In this document: piece by piece, positions 9,142 through 25,605 of the stretch
Numbering within the stretch: position 1 is the first letter of the stretch
Layout of the letters: each line of letters begins with the position of its first letter
Source of the DNA: Streptomyces sp. NBC_01465
GTDB taxonomy: Bacteria > Actinomycetota > Actinomycetes > Streptomycetales > Streptomycetaceae
Assembly: GCF_036227325.1 (NCBI RefSeq)
Contig: NZ_CP109467.1
Coordinates: 8,556,001 to 8,620,000 of the forward strand
Reading direction: 5' to 3'
DNA length: 64,000 nt
Program-made: the position numbers and the translations under genes
The notes under the pieces: model-generated
Database searches by the model: none
Seen by the model: the letters and a program-made list of their open reading frames with translations, nothing else
Told to the model about the DNA's origin: nothing

Positions 9142-9160
9142 TGAGTTAGTAAACTGCTCA
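9142..9160. promoter_or_regulatory. Palindromic site upstream of the ROK regulator
   Basis: In the 90-nt gap before the ROK gene, AGTT (9144-9147) and AACT (9152-9155) form a small palindrome, overlapped by an outer TGAG (9142-9145) and CTCA (9157-9160) pair with a slightly different centre. The AT-rich core GTTAGTAAACT stands out in this GC-rich DNA and is a candidate autoregulatory operator. Confidence 0.35.
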
Positions 9161-9205
9161 GCATTATCCAGCGGCGGGCACCGGAACCTCATCAGGGAGC
9201 ACCAC

Positions 9206-10363
9206 ATGACGACGACCGGAACAGATCTGTCCCGGATGCGCGAGATGAACCAGCTGTTGATCGTGGGGGCGCTGCGCGGAAACCCGCCCTCGACGGTCAC
9301 CGAGCTCGCGGGCAGAGCCGGTCTGTCGCGTCCTGCCGTGGACGTACTGGTGCAGACCCTGGTCACCGACGGCTGGGCGGAAGTCGAGGAGCCGGGAGCC
9401 AGCAGCGTGGTGGGGCGCCCCGCCCGCCGCTTCCGGTTCCGGGCCGACGCCGGCCACGTGCTCGGCATCGACATCGGCGTCCACAAGGTCCTGGTCGTCC
9501 TGAGCGACCTCGAGGGCAACCTGGTGAAATCCGTACGCCGCCCGACAGACCCCGAGGCCGCGCCCCAAGCGCGTCTCGCGGACGTGGACCGCGTCATCGA
9601 CGAGGTGCTCCGGGACGTCGGCATGACACCGGCCGACATCTGGGCGGTGACGGTCGGAGTGACAGGTCCGGTCGACGCCAGCGGCCGCACCAGCCTGTCC
9701 ACACCGCTCCCCGGATGGCAGACCACAGACCCCGCCGCGCACCTCGCGACCCGCTTCCCCTGCCCGATCCAGGTAGAGAACGACTGCAAACTCGCCGCCG
9801 TCGCGGAACGCTGGAAAGGAGTCGCACAGGACGCCGACGACATCGTCTTCCTGCTGGCAGGCCTGCGTACCGGAGCCGGACTGATCCTCGACGGGACCCT
9901 GCGCCGCGGGCACGGAGGCGCCGCCGGAGAAATCGGCGCGCTCAAGGCCGTGCGCTGGCTCACCGCCCCGAGCCATCTCGAAACCTGCCCCGGCGTACCC
10001 GCCACTGCTGCTCCTGGCGAGGCAGCGGCCTGGGTGTTCGAGGCGGCCCGCGACGGCGACCGGGATGCGAAAGCCGCAGTCCGGCGCTACACCCGTGACC
10101 TCGCCGTGGGCCTCGCCGCCCTGGTGCTCGCGCTGGACCCCCAAGTCGTCGTCTACGGAGGCGGGTTCTCCCGCTCCGCCGACGTCATCATCGAATCCCT
10201 CCACCGTGAACTCGCCAAGCACTGCCTACGGCTGCCCGAACTGCGTACCTCCACCCTCGGCGACGAAAGCGTCGCCCTGGGAGCCGTACGACTGGCACTC
10301 GACGAGGTCGACAGCCGCCTCCTGAGCGATTTCCTTGCGGCTCCCACCGCCCCCCGCAGATAG
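9206..10363 (+). CDS. ROK-family transcriptional regulator
   Basis: A 385-residue regulator with an N-terminal winged helix (about 10-70; TVTELAGRAGLSRPAVDVLVQTL) followed by an actin-like ATPase fold: VLGIDIGVHKVLVVLSD is the phosphate-1 loop and PIQVENDCKLAAVAER is the conserved ROK segment. The zinc-binding CxCGxxGCxE signature of ROK proteins is missing; the equivalent position reads GGAAGEIGALKAV, common in members that act only as regulators. It sits inside the sugar operon and probably represses it until a sugar or sugar phosphate binds. Confidence 0.9.
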   Translation: MTTTGTDLSRMREMNQLLIVGALRGNPPSTVTELAGRAGLSRPAVDVLVQTLVTDGWAEVEEPGASSVVGRPARRFRFRADAGHVLGIDIGVHKVLVVLSDLEGNLVKSVRRPTDPEAAPQARLADVDRVIDEVLRDVGMTPADIWAVTVGVTGPVDASGRTSLSTPLPGWQTTDPAAHLATRFPCPIQVENDCKLAAVAERWKGVAQDADDIVFLLAGLRTGAGLILDGTLRRGHGGAAGEIGALKAVRWLTAPSHLETCPGVPATAAPGEAAAWVFEAARDGDRDAKAAVRRYTRDLAVGLAALVLALDPQVVVYGGGFSRSADVIIESLHRELAKHCLRLPELRTSTLGDESVALGAVRLALDEVDSRLLSDFLAAPTAPRR

Positions 10364-10381
10364 CAACGAAGGGACAGCCCA

Positions 10382-11623
10382 GTGATCGACCATTCCCAGG
10401 CCCCGGGATCCGAACTGCGCGTCGGAGTGGTCGGTGTCGGACAGCGTGCGCCCCTGGCGACGCTGGCGAACCGTACGGGAACGGCCAAGATCGTGTCCTG
10501 TGCCGATCCCAGCTCCAGAGGGCAGGACGACGCGAGACACCTCTTCGGAGCGGACGTCGCGATACGCGACCGGTACGAGCAGATGCTCGACGACGGCCTG
10601 GACGCGGTCTTCGTCCTCACCCCCGACCATCTCCACACGCAGCCCGCGCTGTTCTTCCTCGAAGCCGGAGTCGCGGTGTTCGTGGAGAAACCCCTCGCGA
10701 TCACCGTCGCCGACTGCGACGCGCTGCTGGCGGCCGCCCACCGCTCCCGCAGCCGGCTGTACGTAGGCCACAACCTGCGCCACCTGCCGATGCTGCGGCG
10801 CATGCGGGAGCTCATCGACAGCGGCGCGATCGGCAGGGTGCGCGCCGTGTGGTGCCGCCACTTCGTCGGCCACGGCGGGGACTTCTACTTCAAGGACTGG
10901 CACGCGGAGCGGGCCAACACCACCGGACTGCTGCTGCAGAAAGGCGCACACGATCTCGACGCCATCCACTGGCTCGCCGGAGGCTACACACGCAGCGTCT
11001 CCGCGCAGGGCACCCTCGCGGTCTACGGCAACAACCCGCGCCGCACAGCGCCGGCCCCGCCGGACCAGCGGATGCCCGACTGGTTCGACCCTGCCATCTG
11101 GCCACCCTCCGCACTGCGCGACCTGAACCCCGTCATCGACGTCGAAGACCTCAGCATGATGCTCGGCCGGCTCGACAACGGAGTGCTCACCAGCTACCAG
11201 CAGTGCCATTTCACCCCCGACTACTGGCGCAACTACACCGTCATAGGCGACGAGGGCCGCCTGGAGAACTTCGGCGACGGCGTCGACGGCGACCCCGCGA
11301 CGATCAACGTCTGGAACCACCACCGCTCCGGCTACCGCCGCGACGCCGACCTCTCCGTCTCCATCCCCACACCACCGGACGGACTGCACGGAGGCGCAGA
11401 CGCGGCTCTCGTCGACGAGTTCCTGCGTTTCGCCGCCACCGGAGGCCCGACCGAGACCTCACCAGTGGCCGCACGCGAGGCGGTCGCCACTGCCGCGGCG
11501 GCAACGACATCGCTGCGCTCGAACGGCACAACCGTCGAGGTCCCCGAACTCGATCCGGAACTCGTGCGCTACTTCGACCGCCCCATCAGCCGCGCCAACA
11601 ACCCTGCGGGGCAACACACCTAG
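10382..11623 (+). CDS. Gfo/Idh/MocA-family oxidoreductase
   Basis: A 413-residue NAD(P)-dependent dehydrogenase. The N-terminal Rossmann domain has the nucleotide loop VGVVGVGQRAP (about 10-20) and the family motif VFVEKPLA with the conserved Lys near residue 103. The C-terminal half is the substrate-binding alpha/beta domain (KDWHAERANTTGLLLQKGAHDLD). These enzymes oxidise or reduce sugars, inositols or sugar acids. It starts with GTG 18 nt after the ROK gene, behind GAAGGGA, so it is probably the last gene of the sugar operon. Its stop overlaps by 4 nt the stop of the convergent TraB-like gene. Confidence 0.9.
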   Translation: MIDHSQAPGSELRVGVVGVGQRAPLATLANRTGTAKIVSCADPSSRGQDDARHLFGADVAIRDRYEQMLDDGLDAVFVLTPDHLHTQPALFFLEAGVAVFVEKPLAITVADCDALLAAAHRSRSRLYVGHNLRHLPMLRRMRELIDSGAIGRVRAVWCRHFVGHGGDFYFKDWHAERANTTGLLLQKGAHDLDAIHWLAGGYTRSVSAQGTLAVYGNNPRRTAPAPPDQRMPDWFDPAIWPPSALRDLNPVIDVEDLSMMLGRLDNGVLTSYQQCHFTPDYWRNYTVIGDEGRLENFGDGVDGDPATINVWNHHRSGYRRDADLSVSIPTPPDGLHGGADAALVDEFLRFAATGGPTETSPVAAREAVATAAAATTSLRSNGTTVEVPELDPELVRYFDRPISRANNPAGQHT

Positions 11624-12321
11624 TCCGAGACGAGGACGGTAAGCCATTCCGCTTCACGCGCCCGGTATCCGTTACGGTCCCTCAGCCCGGACACGATCGC
11701 CGCGACATGGCCGGCTCCGTAGACGACGGCCACCCGGATCGGTTCGCTGCTGCGCTCCGCGTGGATCTCACTGAGCGCGTCGAGCAACCGCCGGTCGCGC
11801 CGGTCGGTCATCGCGTGCTCCACCGGGTTGTCGGCCATCTCCTCCGCCCGCAGCGTCGAGGGCAGATCCTCGACGACCTGGTCCTCGTGGAAGAAGGCGC
11901 GCGGGCCGCGCAGCGCGAACACCAGGCCCATGACCGGGGCAGCGACCATGAGGAGTATGTACGTCCATCGCGGAAGCGCCTTCAGGTCCGAGATCGCCTC
12001 CGCCGCGGTCACATCCGGGTTGATCACCGGCACATCTTTGGGAAGCAGCAGTTCGTCGCGCTGTTCCTGGAGGCCATTGCGTCTTCGGCGGGGTGCGAAC
12101 CGGTAGGCCAGCGTGAGGGCACTCACTCCGGCCGATTTCCCTCGGATTCCCTCGAGGACGATGAGGTCGCACTCCCGGAGCCTGAGGCGGACCTGGGAGT
12201 AGAAGGTCGGCGAAGCCACATGCAGCATCGGGAAGATCACGAACTCAAGTGGTGTCTCTTTCCGCCGCATAGTGATCACAGCAGATCTGATGGCATAACC
12301 GGTTACCTCGACGATTTGCAT
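11620..12321 (-). CDS. TraB/PrgY-like hypothetical protein with one predicted membrane segment
   Basis: A 233-residue protein. LIVLEGIRG in the first third and VVYGAGHVAAIVSGL near the end resemble the Glu- and Gly-His-containing motifs of TraB/PrgY/GumN (TIKI-like) proteins. One hydrophobic segment, RWTYILLMVAAPVMGLVFAL, lies near the middle. An alternative ATG at 12348 adds nine residues; the ATG at 12321 is preferred because a G-rich ribosome site directly precedes it and MQIVEV opens the folded region. The biochemical role is unknown; TIKI relatives are metalloprotease-like. Confidence 0.6.
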   Translation of the reverse strand: MQIVEVTGYAIRSAVITMRRKETPLEFVIFPMLHVASPTFYSQVRLRLRECDLIVLEGIRGKSAGVSALTLAYRFAPRRRRNGLQEQRDELLLPKDVPVINPDVTAAEAISDLKALPRWTYILLMVAAPVMGLVFALRGPRAFFHEDQVVEDLPSTLRAEEMADNPVEHAMTDRRDRRLLDALSEIHAERSSEPIRVAVVYGAGHVAAIVSGLRDRNGYRAREAEWLTVLVSD

Positions 12322-12417
12322 GGTCCCCCCGCGCTCCTCGCCCGACATTCTGACCGCCCGTACCAGGACACGATCCGGCGCCGGGCGCTGGTTCCCTCCT
12401 GGCAGATCCGGAACTGA

Positions 12418-13005
12418 TCAGCGTGGCTCGACGCCGTTTCTGATGAGCATCAGGAGGCGCTCGCGCTGTCCGGCGTCTGCGCCGGTGAGGGCTGCCCCGT
12501 GCACCAGGGCGAGGAGGTCGGACACATCGAGATCGGCACGGATGTCTGTGGACTGCTGAGCACTGGCGAGCAGTGCGAACGCCGTTGAACGCATGGCCTG
12601 GTGCCAGCTGTCGAAGAGTTCGGAACGCTGACCCTGTGGATCATCGGTGAGTGCCAGCGGCAGCTCTCGTTTGGTGGCGATGTGGAGGGTGAATGCCCGT
12701 AGCCAGGTGAACAGGGCGTCGCCGGGGGATTCCTCGTCCAGAAGAGACTCACCCAGCGTGCACAGTTCCGTCACCTCGTCGGCGTAGACAGCGATGACGA
12801 GGTCTCTGCGTGCGGGGAAATGGCGGTACATGGTGGCGTTGCCGACTCCGGCCCGGCGAGCGATTTCGTCAAGAGGGGCACTCACGCCCTGCTCCTCGAA
12901 AACCTCCTTGGCCGCGGCCAGGACCAGATCGTAGTTGCGCTGCGCGTCGGCGCGTCGGCGCGGCCGTGCAGCGTCGCGCGACGCGGTGGTGTCCCGCGAT
13001 GGCAT
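12418..13005 (-). CDS. TetR-family transcriptional regulator
   Basis: A 195-residue repressor. Residues 20-75 are the HTH domain (LAAAKEVFEEQGVSAPLDEIARRAGV, then GNATMYRHFPARRDLVIAVY; given as separate segments). The C-terminal ligand domain resembles the SMU_134/DUF-type TetR_C seen in many streptomycete repressors. It is divergent from the SnoaL-like gene across 89 nt that contain a long palindrome, so it probably represses both genes. Its ligand is unknown. Confidence 0.92.
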   Translation of the reverse strand: MPSRDTTASRDAARPRRRADAQRNYDLVLAAAKEVFEEQGVSAPLDEIARRAGVGNATMYRHFPARRDLVIAVYADEVTELCTLGESLLDEESPGDALFTWLRAFTLHIATKRELPLALTDDPQGQRSELFDSWHQAMRSTAFALLASAQQSTDIRADLDVSDLLALVHGAALTGADAGQRERLLMLIRNGVEPR

Positions 13006-13030
13006 GACTCTCCCTTGCTAAGTGAGGAAC

Positions 13031-13065
13031 TCCCCGTTTACTCTACTGGCGCAGCTAAACGGGGA
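13031..13065. promoter_or_regulatory. TetR operator palindrome between divergent genes
   Basis: TCCCCGTTTA (13031-13040) and TAAACGGGGA (13056-13065) form a perfect 10-bp inverted repeat around a 15-nt spacer. A second pair, AAGTG (13020-13024) and CACTT (13072-13076), shares exactly the same centre (13048), extending the symmetry to 57 bp. It lies midway between the TetR and SnoaL-like starts, the normal place for a TetR operator controlling both. Confidence 0.7.
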
Positions 13066-13094
13066 ACACCCCACTTTGCCGTAAGGGAGTCACC

Positions 13095-13526
13095 ATGCCG
13101 GCCCGCCGACGGATCACCCCCGAAGACCATTCCGCCATCAGCGAGTTGATCGCCATGCACGGACACCTGACCGACGACGGCGCCCTCGACCGGTACGACG
13201 AGTTGTTCACCACGGACGTCATCTACGACGTTGCAGACTTCGGCTTCGGCTCGTTGCAGGGCATCCCCGCGATCCAGGACGCGGCGCTCACCCTGGGGGA
13301 CGCGAATCCCGTTGGTCACCACGTCACGAACATCGTCCTCACCGCCGTGGACGACGACGTGGTGCACGGCCGGTCCAAGGGAATCGGAATCAACGCCGAC
13401 GGCACGAGCGGCAGCGTGGTCTACGAAGACACCTTCCGGCGTGAGGACCGGGGATGGAGGATCAGCCATCGCAAGATGCTGGCTCGCCGGAAGCCTCTGG
13501 GAGGCGAGGGACTCGACCACCAGTGA
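13095..13526 (+). CDS. SnoaL-like/NTF2-superfamily protein
   Basis: A 143-residue single-domain protein of the SnoaL_4 type. ITPEDHSAISELIAMHGHLTDDG forms the N-terminal helices; ELFTTDVIYDVADFGFGSL, GHHVTNIVLTAV and FRREDRGWRISHRKM form the cone-shaped sheet. Members include ring-hydroxylating dioxygenase beta-like proteins, cyclases and dehydratases. It is controlled by the adjacent TetR gene and is separated from the NRPS by a bidirectional terminator, so it is probably not part of the cluster. Confidence 0.85.
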   Translation: MPARRRITPEDHSAISELIAMHGHLTDDGALDRYDELFTTDVIYDVADFGFGSLQGIPAIQDAALTLGDANPVGHHVTNIVLTAVDDDVVHGRSKGIGINADGTSGSVVYEDTFRREDRGWRISHRKMLARRKPLGGEGLDHQ

Positions 13527-13545
13527 ACGCGTCAGGGCTCAGCTC

Positions 13546-13587
13546 CTCGTACGTGGGCGACACGCGACGGTGCCGCCCACGTACGAG
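13546..13587. terminator. Bidirectional terminator between the SnoaL-like gene and the NRPS
   Basis: A perfect 14-bp inverted repeat, CTCGTACGTGGGCG (13546-13559) and CGCCCACGTACGAG (13574-13587), with a 14-nt loop, fills the 72-nt gap between two convergent stop codons. It marks the right-hand limit of the NRPS transcript. Confidence 0.75.
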
Positions 13588-13598
13588 ATTCCCTGGCT

Positions 13599-22481
<8,883 letters not shown>

Positions 22482-22755
22482 TGAAGCTACTCCTACACGG
22501 TCATCTTGTTGAGCTGCGGGGGGTGGATTTCGGCCCTTCCCATACCAATCGGCTCGGGAATCAAATGGTGTGCGGAACCGGGCGGCAGTTCTCCCAGATC
22601 AGAGCCATGCTGACGGGCGCAACGAGAGATATCGCCGGGTGCGCGCAATTCCGGTCCGGCCGCTGAAGATTGGTTCCAGGAATCCGCCGCAGCGGCTAAG
22701 GCCGCAGAACCGGCGGCGAGTCATTGCGGGGGGCACGAGCCTGGGCGGTGGCTTT
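22482..22755. other. Upstream region of the NRPS gene
   Basis: No convincing gene is present. It must hold the NRPS promoter (minus strand) and the sequence past the terminator of the YihY gene. The short reading frames here have no homology I recognise and no ribosome site. No clear -35/-10 pair was identified. Confidence 0.5.
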
Positions 22756-22779
22756 CCGTGTCCCGCCGGCGGGACACGG
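22756..22779. terminator. Perfect 12+12 palindrome downstream of the YihY gene
   Basis: The arm CCGTGTCCCGCC (22756-22767) is followed directly by its exact reverse complement (22768-22779). It lies 44 nt past the stop codon of the minus-strand YihY gene. A zero-spacer GC-rich palindrome here is best read as a transcription terminator insulating the NRPS promoter, though a protein-binding site is also possible. Confidence 0.6.
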
Positions 22780-22823
22780 ACTCTCCCCTGCGAAGGAATG
22801 GTGAAGAAAGGAGGCAGCAAGTG

Positions 22824-23729
22824 TCACTGCGGTCGACGGTTCAGCACGGCATTGAACTGAGCGCCCGCGAGCAGCGAAAGATTGGTGAGCCACAGCCAGA
22901 CGAGAAAGACCACCGTCCCGGCGAGTGAGCCGTACAGGCGGCTGTAGGACCCGAAGGTGTCCGAGTAGAGCGCGAAGCCCGCCGTCGCAATCGACCACAG
23001 CAGCACCGCGAGCACCCCTCCCGGCAGTCCCCGGCGGATACCGCGGGCCTGGGATGGGCCCGTACGGAAGAGCACCATGAGCAGCACGACGACGACGCAC
23101 AGCATCGCCGGCCACCGCAGCCCACTCAGCATCGCCGCGCTTTCGTTCCCTCCCAGCACGTCGGCCCGGCGTGCCAGCGGGCCCGATGCGACGATCGCGG
23201 CCGAACCGGTCACGAGCAGGACCAGCAGCAGCGTCGCCGTGAGCACGATCGTGTGGGCAGTGCGCAGCGCGGGGCGGGCGTCCGGCATGCGGTGCATGGC
23301 GTGCAGGGCTCGGCGGAAGACCGCCAGGTAGCTGGACGCGGACCACAGCGCGCTCACGCTGCCGGTCACCACCAGCACCCACACCGTGGACCGGTCCTGT
23401 GTCATCTCCCGCAGCGCGCCGCGCAGCGCGCTCGCGGACTCCGCCGGCGCGTAGGAGGTGAGGTCGTCGATGAGCCGGCCGGTCGCCTGGGGTGCGGCGA
23501 GGCCGATGGCCGAAACGGTGACGAGGAGGGCCGGGACCAGCGCGAGCACCGCGTAGTAGGTGAGAGCGGCGGCGTAGTCGGAGATGTTGTCGTTCCACAG
23601 AGAGGCAGCGGTCTTGCGCAGCTGAGTACGGAGCCTCAGGAGCAGGCCGGTCGTGCGGTCGCGGCGGCTTTCCTTGTCGAAGGGGTGGGAGGAAACGGAC
23701 ACGGTGGCTCTTTTCTCATCTGCGGACAT
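22824..23729 (-). CDS. YihY/BrkB-family inner-membrane protein
   Basis: A 301-residue integral membrane protein of the YihY/virulence factor BrkB family. After a hydrophilic N-terminus comes the conserved ASLWNDNISDYAAALTYYAVL (about 42-62), then about five further membrane segments, with VLVVTGSVSALWSASSYLAVF near the middle and SRLYGSLAGTVVFLVWLWLTN near the end. The function of the family is not firmly established; the old RNase BN assignment is wrong. It sits between the NRPS and the rest of the biosynthetic genes, next to a pseudogene, and looks like ordinary chromosomal material caught inside the cluster rather than a pathway gene. Confidence 0.9.
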   Translation of the reverse strand: MSADEKRATVSVSSHPFDKESRRDRTTGLLLRLRTQLRKTAASLWNDNISDYAAALTYYAVLALVPALLVTVSAIGLAAPQATGRLIDDLTSYAPAESASALRGALREMTQDRSTVWVLVVTGSVSALWSASSYLAVFRRALHAMHRMPDARPALRTAHTIVLTATLLLVLLVTGSAAIVASGPLARRADVLGGNESAAMLSGLRWPAMLCVVVVLLMVLFRTGPSQARGIRRGLPGGVLAVLLWSIATAGFALYSDTFGSYSRLYGSLAGTVVFLVWLWLTNLSLLAGAQFNAVLNRRPQ

Positions 23730-23828
23730 CCTGTGGACGTGTGCCCGCAGCGGCTGATTCCACTCGGTGTCGGACCTTCTGCCTGCGGTGTTCCCGGTGT
23801 CACAAGGAGAAGGTCCGGTACGGCGTCG

Positions 23829-24270
23829 TCAGTTCAGCTTGGATTTCTGGGCGGCGGACCCGTTGCAGTCCCAGAGCTCGACTTTGGTTCTGGCCCGAAT
23901 AACCCACAGCGGTGATGCCGCCCTCCTGCTGCATCGGCTGGTAGCCACCGCGGTTGGGCAGGGCCCCCGTTGTTCTTCAGCATCGCTGTGACGTACGGGG
24001 TGCTGTTGGCGAGGTTGGCGGTGTTGGAGCCGTTGGCTCCCTGGAACATGCCGTTCCCCAGGTCCGCCTCGACCCAGGGACCCGACCCCGTGCACGGGGC
24101 GAAGTAGCAGGTGGTGGCGATGGAGACGGCATCCATGTGTCCGTTGCCGGTAGACCTTCGAGATCGCGCAGGTGGAGTTCTGGCAGAACGTGTCCTGGGC
24201 GGCGGCGTCGGCGTATCCGCCGGGCGCGAGCAGTCCCACGTCCTTGGTCGCGCCGTCGGAAGCCCCGCAC
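23829..24270 (-). pseudogene. Decayed GH54 alpha-L-arabinofuranosidase with ricin-type lectin remnant
   Basis: Three fragments in different minus-strand frames are recognisable. Near 24150-24262 the protein reads SDGATKDVGLLAPGGYADA and on to AISKVY, typical of the first part of GH54 arabinofuranosidases. From 24148 to about 23963 another frame reads GNGHMDAVSIATTCYFAPCT, then GPWVEADLGNGMFQG and VTAMLKNNGG, which in intact enzymes lies well over a hundred residues later. Near 23840-23880 a third frame reads TKVELWDCNGSAAQK, a ricin B-type (CBM13) repeat. The 5' end is missing, the middle is deleted at the Y/G junction with a frame change, and the lectin tail is truncated. The 5' break abuts the stop of the neighbouring ATP-grasp gene. 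This is the content of the 544-nt stretch between the YihY and ATP-grasp genes. Confidence 0.8.
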
Positions 24271-24273
24271 GGC

Positions 24274-25569
24274 TCACCCTGCGGTCAGGTCCCACGCGGT
24301 CAGAGTCGTGCGCCCCGAAGCGAGCGTGAAGGTGAACGAGAGCTCGTGCAGGACGCGGTCGAGCAGTTCGAGCATGGCCTCGTGGTCGGGCGCGGTGCCG
24401 CACAGGTAGTCCAGGTAGCGCGTTCCGACGCTCGCCCCGAGTTCCTTTCCGGCGCCCACGCGCGCACGGTAGGCACTGATTCCGAGGGTTCGGCGGACTG
24501 TGCCCGCTCCGTGGACGCGTTCGAGGCGAAAGCCCTCGGTCGGCGTCAGCGTGCAGTGCTGGAACGTCACGCTGTCGAGGGCGAGTTCAGCCATCGCGAG
24601 GTGTTCCCCGAGCGCGAGCCGACCGGCTGCTTCGATGAGGTTGACGCCGGTGGCGGTGGAGCACAGTTTGTCGATCATGCCGCCGAGCCGGCCGTTGACC
24701 TCGATGACCTCGGGACCGTGCTCGCTGAGCTTGATCTCGGTGTGCAGCACGCCGGTCCGGACACCGAGCGCGGCAATGGCCCGGTCGGTGAGGTCGATGA
24801 CGTCCGCCTTGCTGCCGGGATCGAGCAGTGCCGGCCAGAACTGTCCGACTTCGCGAAACGGTGGGGGCTGGCGGAACTTGCCGGTGACGGCGAGGTGCGA
24901 CACCGCTCCGTGGCTGACGACGCTCTCGACCGAGACGTAGTCGGCGAACGGAGCGGTCTCCTTGCCGGGGATGAACGATTCGAGGACGAGCTCGGTCTCC
25001 GTACCTGCTGCCAGGGGCGGTTCGTCGGCCGGATTCCGCTCGCGGAGCAGGTCTTCGACGAGCAGGCGCGCCGTGGCTTCGTCCTCGATCTTGTACGTGT
25101 TGCGGCTCGCCTCCCCGTGTACGGGTTTGAGAACCGCGGGCAGGCCGACGCGTCTCACTGCCTCGGACAGCTGCGAAGCCTTTGCCACCAGGGCGCTTCT
25201 GGTGGTTCCGACGCCCTGTTCGAAGAGCCGCTTGCGCTGGAGGTACTTGTCGGTCAGCAACTGCGCGCATGCGCGGGAGTGGTAGGGGAGCCCGAGTTCC
25301 TCCGCCAGCTGTGCGGTCGCGCGCACGACCCGGTCGCTGAAGGTCACGACGGCGTCGGGCGATGAGGCCTTCAGCAGCTGAAGACTGTCCGGCTCGCCCA
25401 GCATCACGACGTCCGCGAGCTCTTCGAGGTGGGGCAGCAGCGGCAGGGTGAAGGGTGAGGGGTTGACTGCGAAGGTGATGTCGGCCAGCGGCTGGAGGCC
25501 TGAGACGATGTCGACAGGACTCGCGGCGCTGAGATCGTAGACGACAACTATGCGTGGTGTATGCGGCAT
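24274..25569 (-). CDS. ATP-grasp ligase (carboxylate-amine ligase type), last gene of the long operon
   Basis: A 431-residue ATP-grasp enzyme. The pre-ATP domain has PDAVVTFSDRVVRATAQLAEELG (shown here as two short motifs: VVTFSDRVVRA and LAEELGLPYHS). LPAVLKPVHGEASRNTY is the ATP-lid region (about 150-167) and VLHTEIKLSEHGPEVIEVNG followed by RLGG carries the Mg-binding Glu and Asn. These enzymes join a carboxylate, activated as acyl phosphate, to an amine, as in BacD-type dipeptide ligases. It lies 36 nt after the A-PCP gene. It could form one amide bond of the peptidyl nucleoside or make a dipeptide precursor; the substrate is unknown. Confidence 0.88.
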   Translation of the reverse strand: MPHTPRIVVVYDLSAASPVDIVSGLQPLADITFAVNPSPFTLPLLPHLEELADVVMLGEPDSLQLLKASSPDAVVTFSDRVVRATAQLAEELGLPYHSRACAQLLTDKYLQRKRLFEQGVGTTRSALVAKASQLSEAVRRVGLPAVLKPVHGEASRNTYKIEDEATARLLVEDLLRERNPADEPPLAAGTETELVLESFIPGKETAPFADYVSVESVVSHGAVSHLAVTGKFRQPPPFREVGQFWPALLDPGSKADVIDLTDRAIAALGVRTGVLHTEIKLSEHGPEVIEVNGRLGGMIDKLCSTATGVNLIEAAGRLALGEHLAMAELALDSVTFQHCTLTPTEGFRLERVHGAGTVRRTLGISAYRARVGAGKELGASVGTRYLDYLCGTAPDHEAMLELLDRVLHELSFTFTLASGRTTLTAWDLTAG

Positions 25570-25605
25570 TGTGGGTGGTCCTTTACCTTTCCCTACGGCC
25601 GTCGG

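Noticed and set aside
6493..9144. 883-codon plus-strand frame running through the binding protein and alpha-galactosidase genes
   Set aside because: Arg/Pro-rich shadow in another frame; it crosses two well-supported genes and has no recognisable motif.
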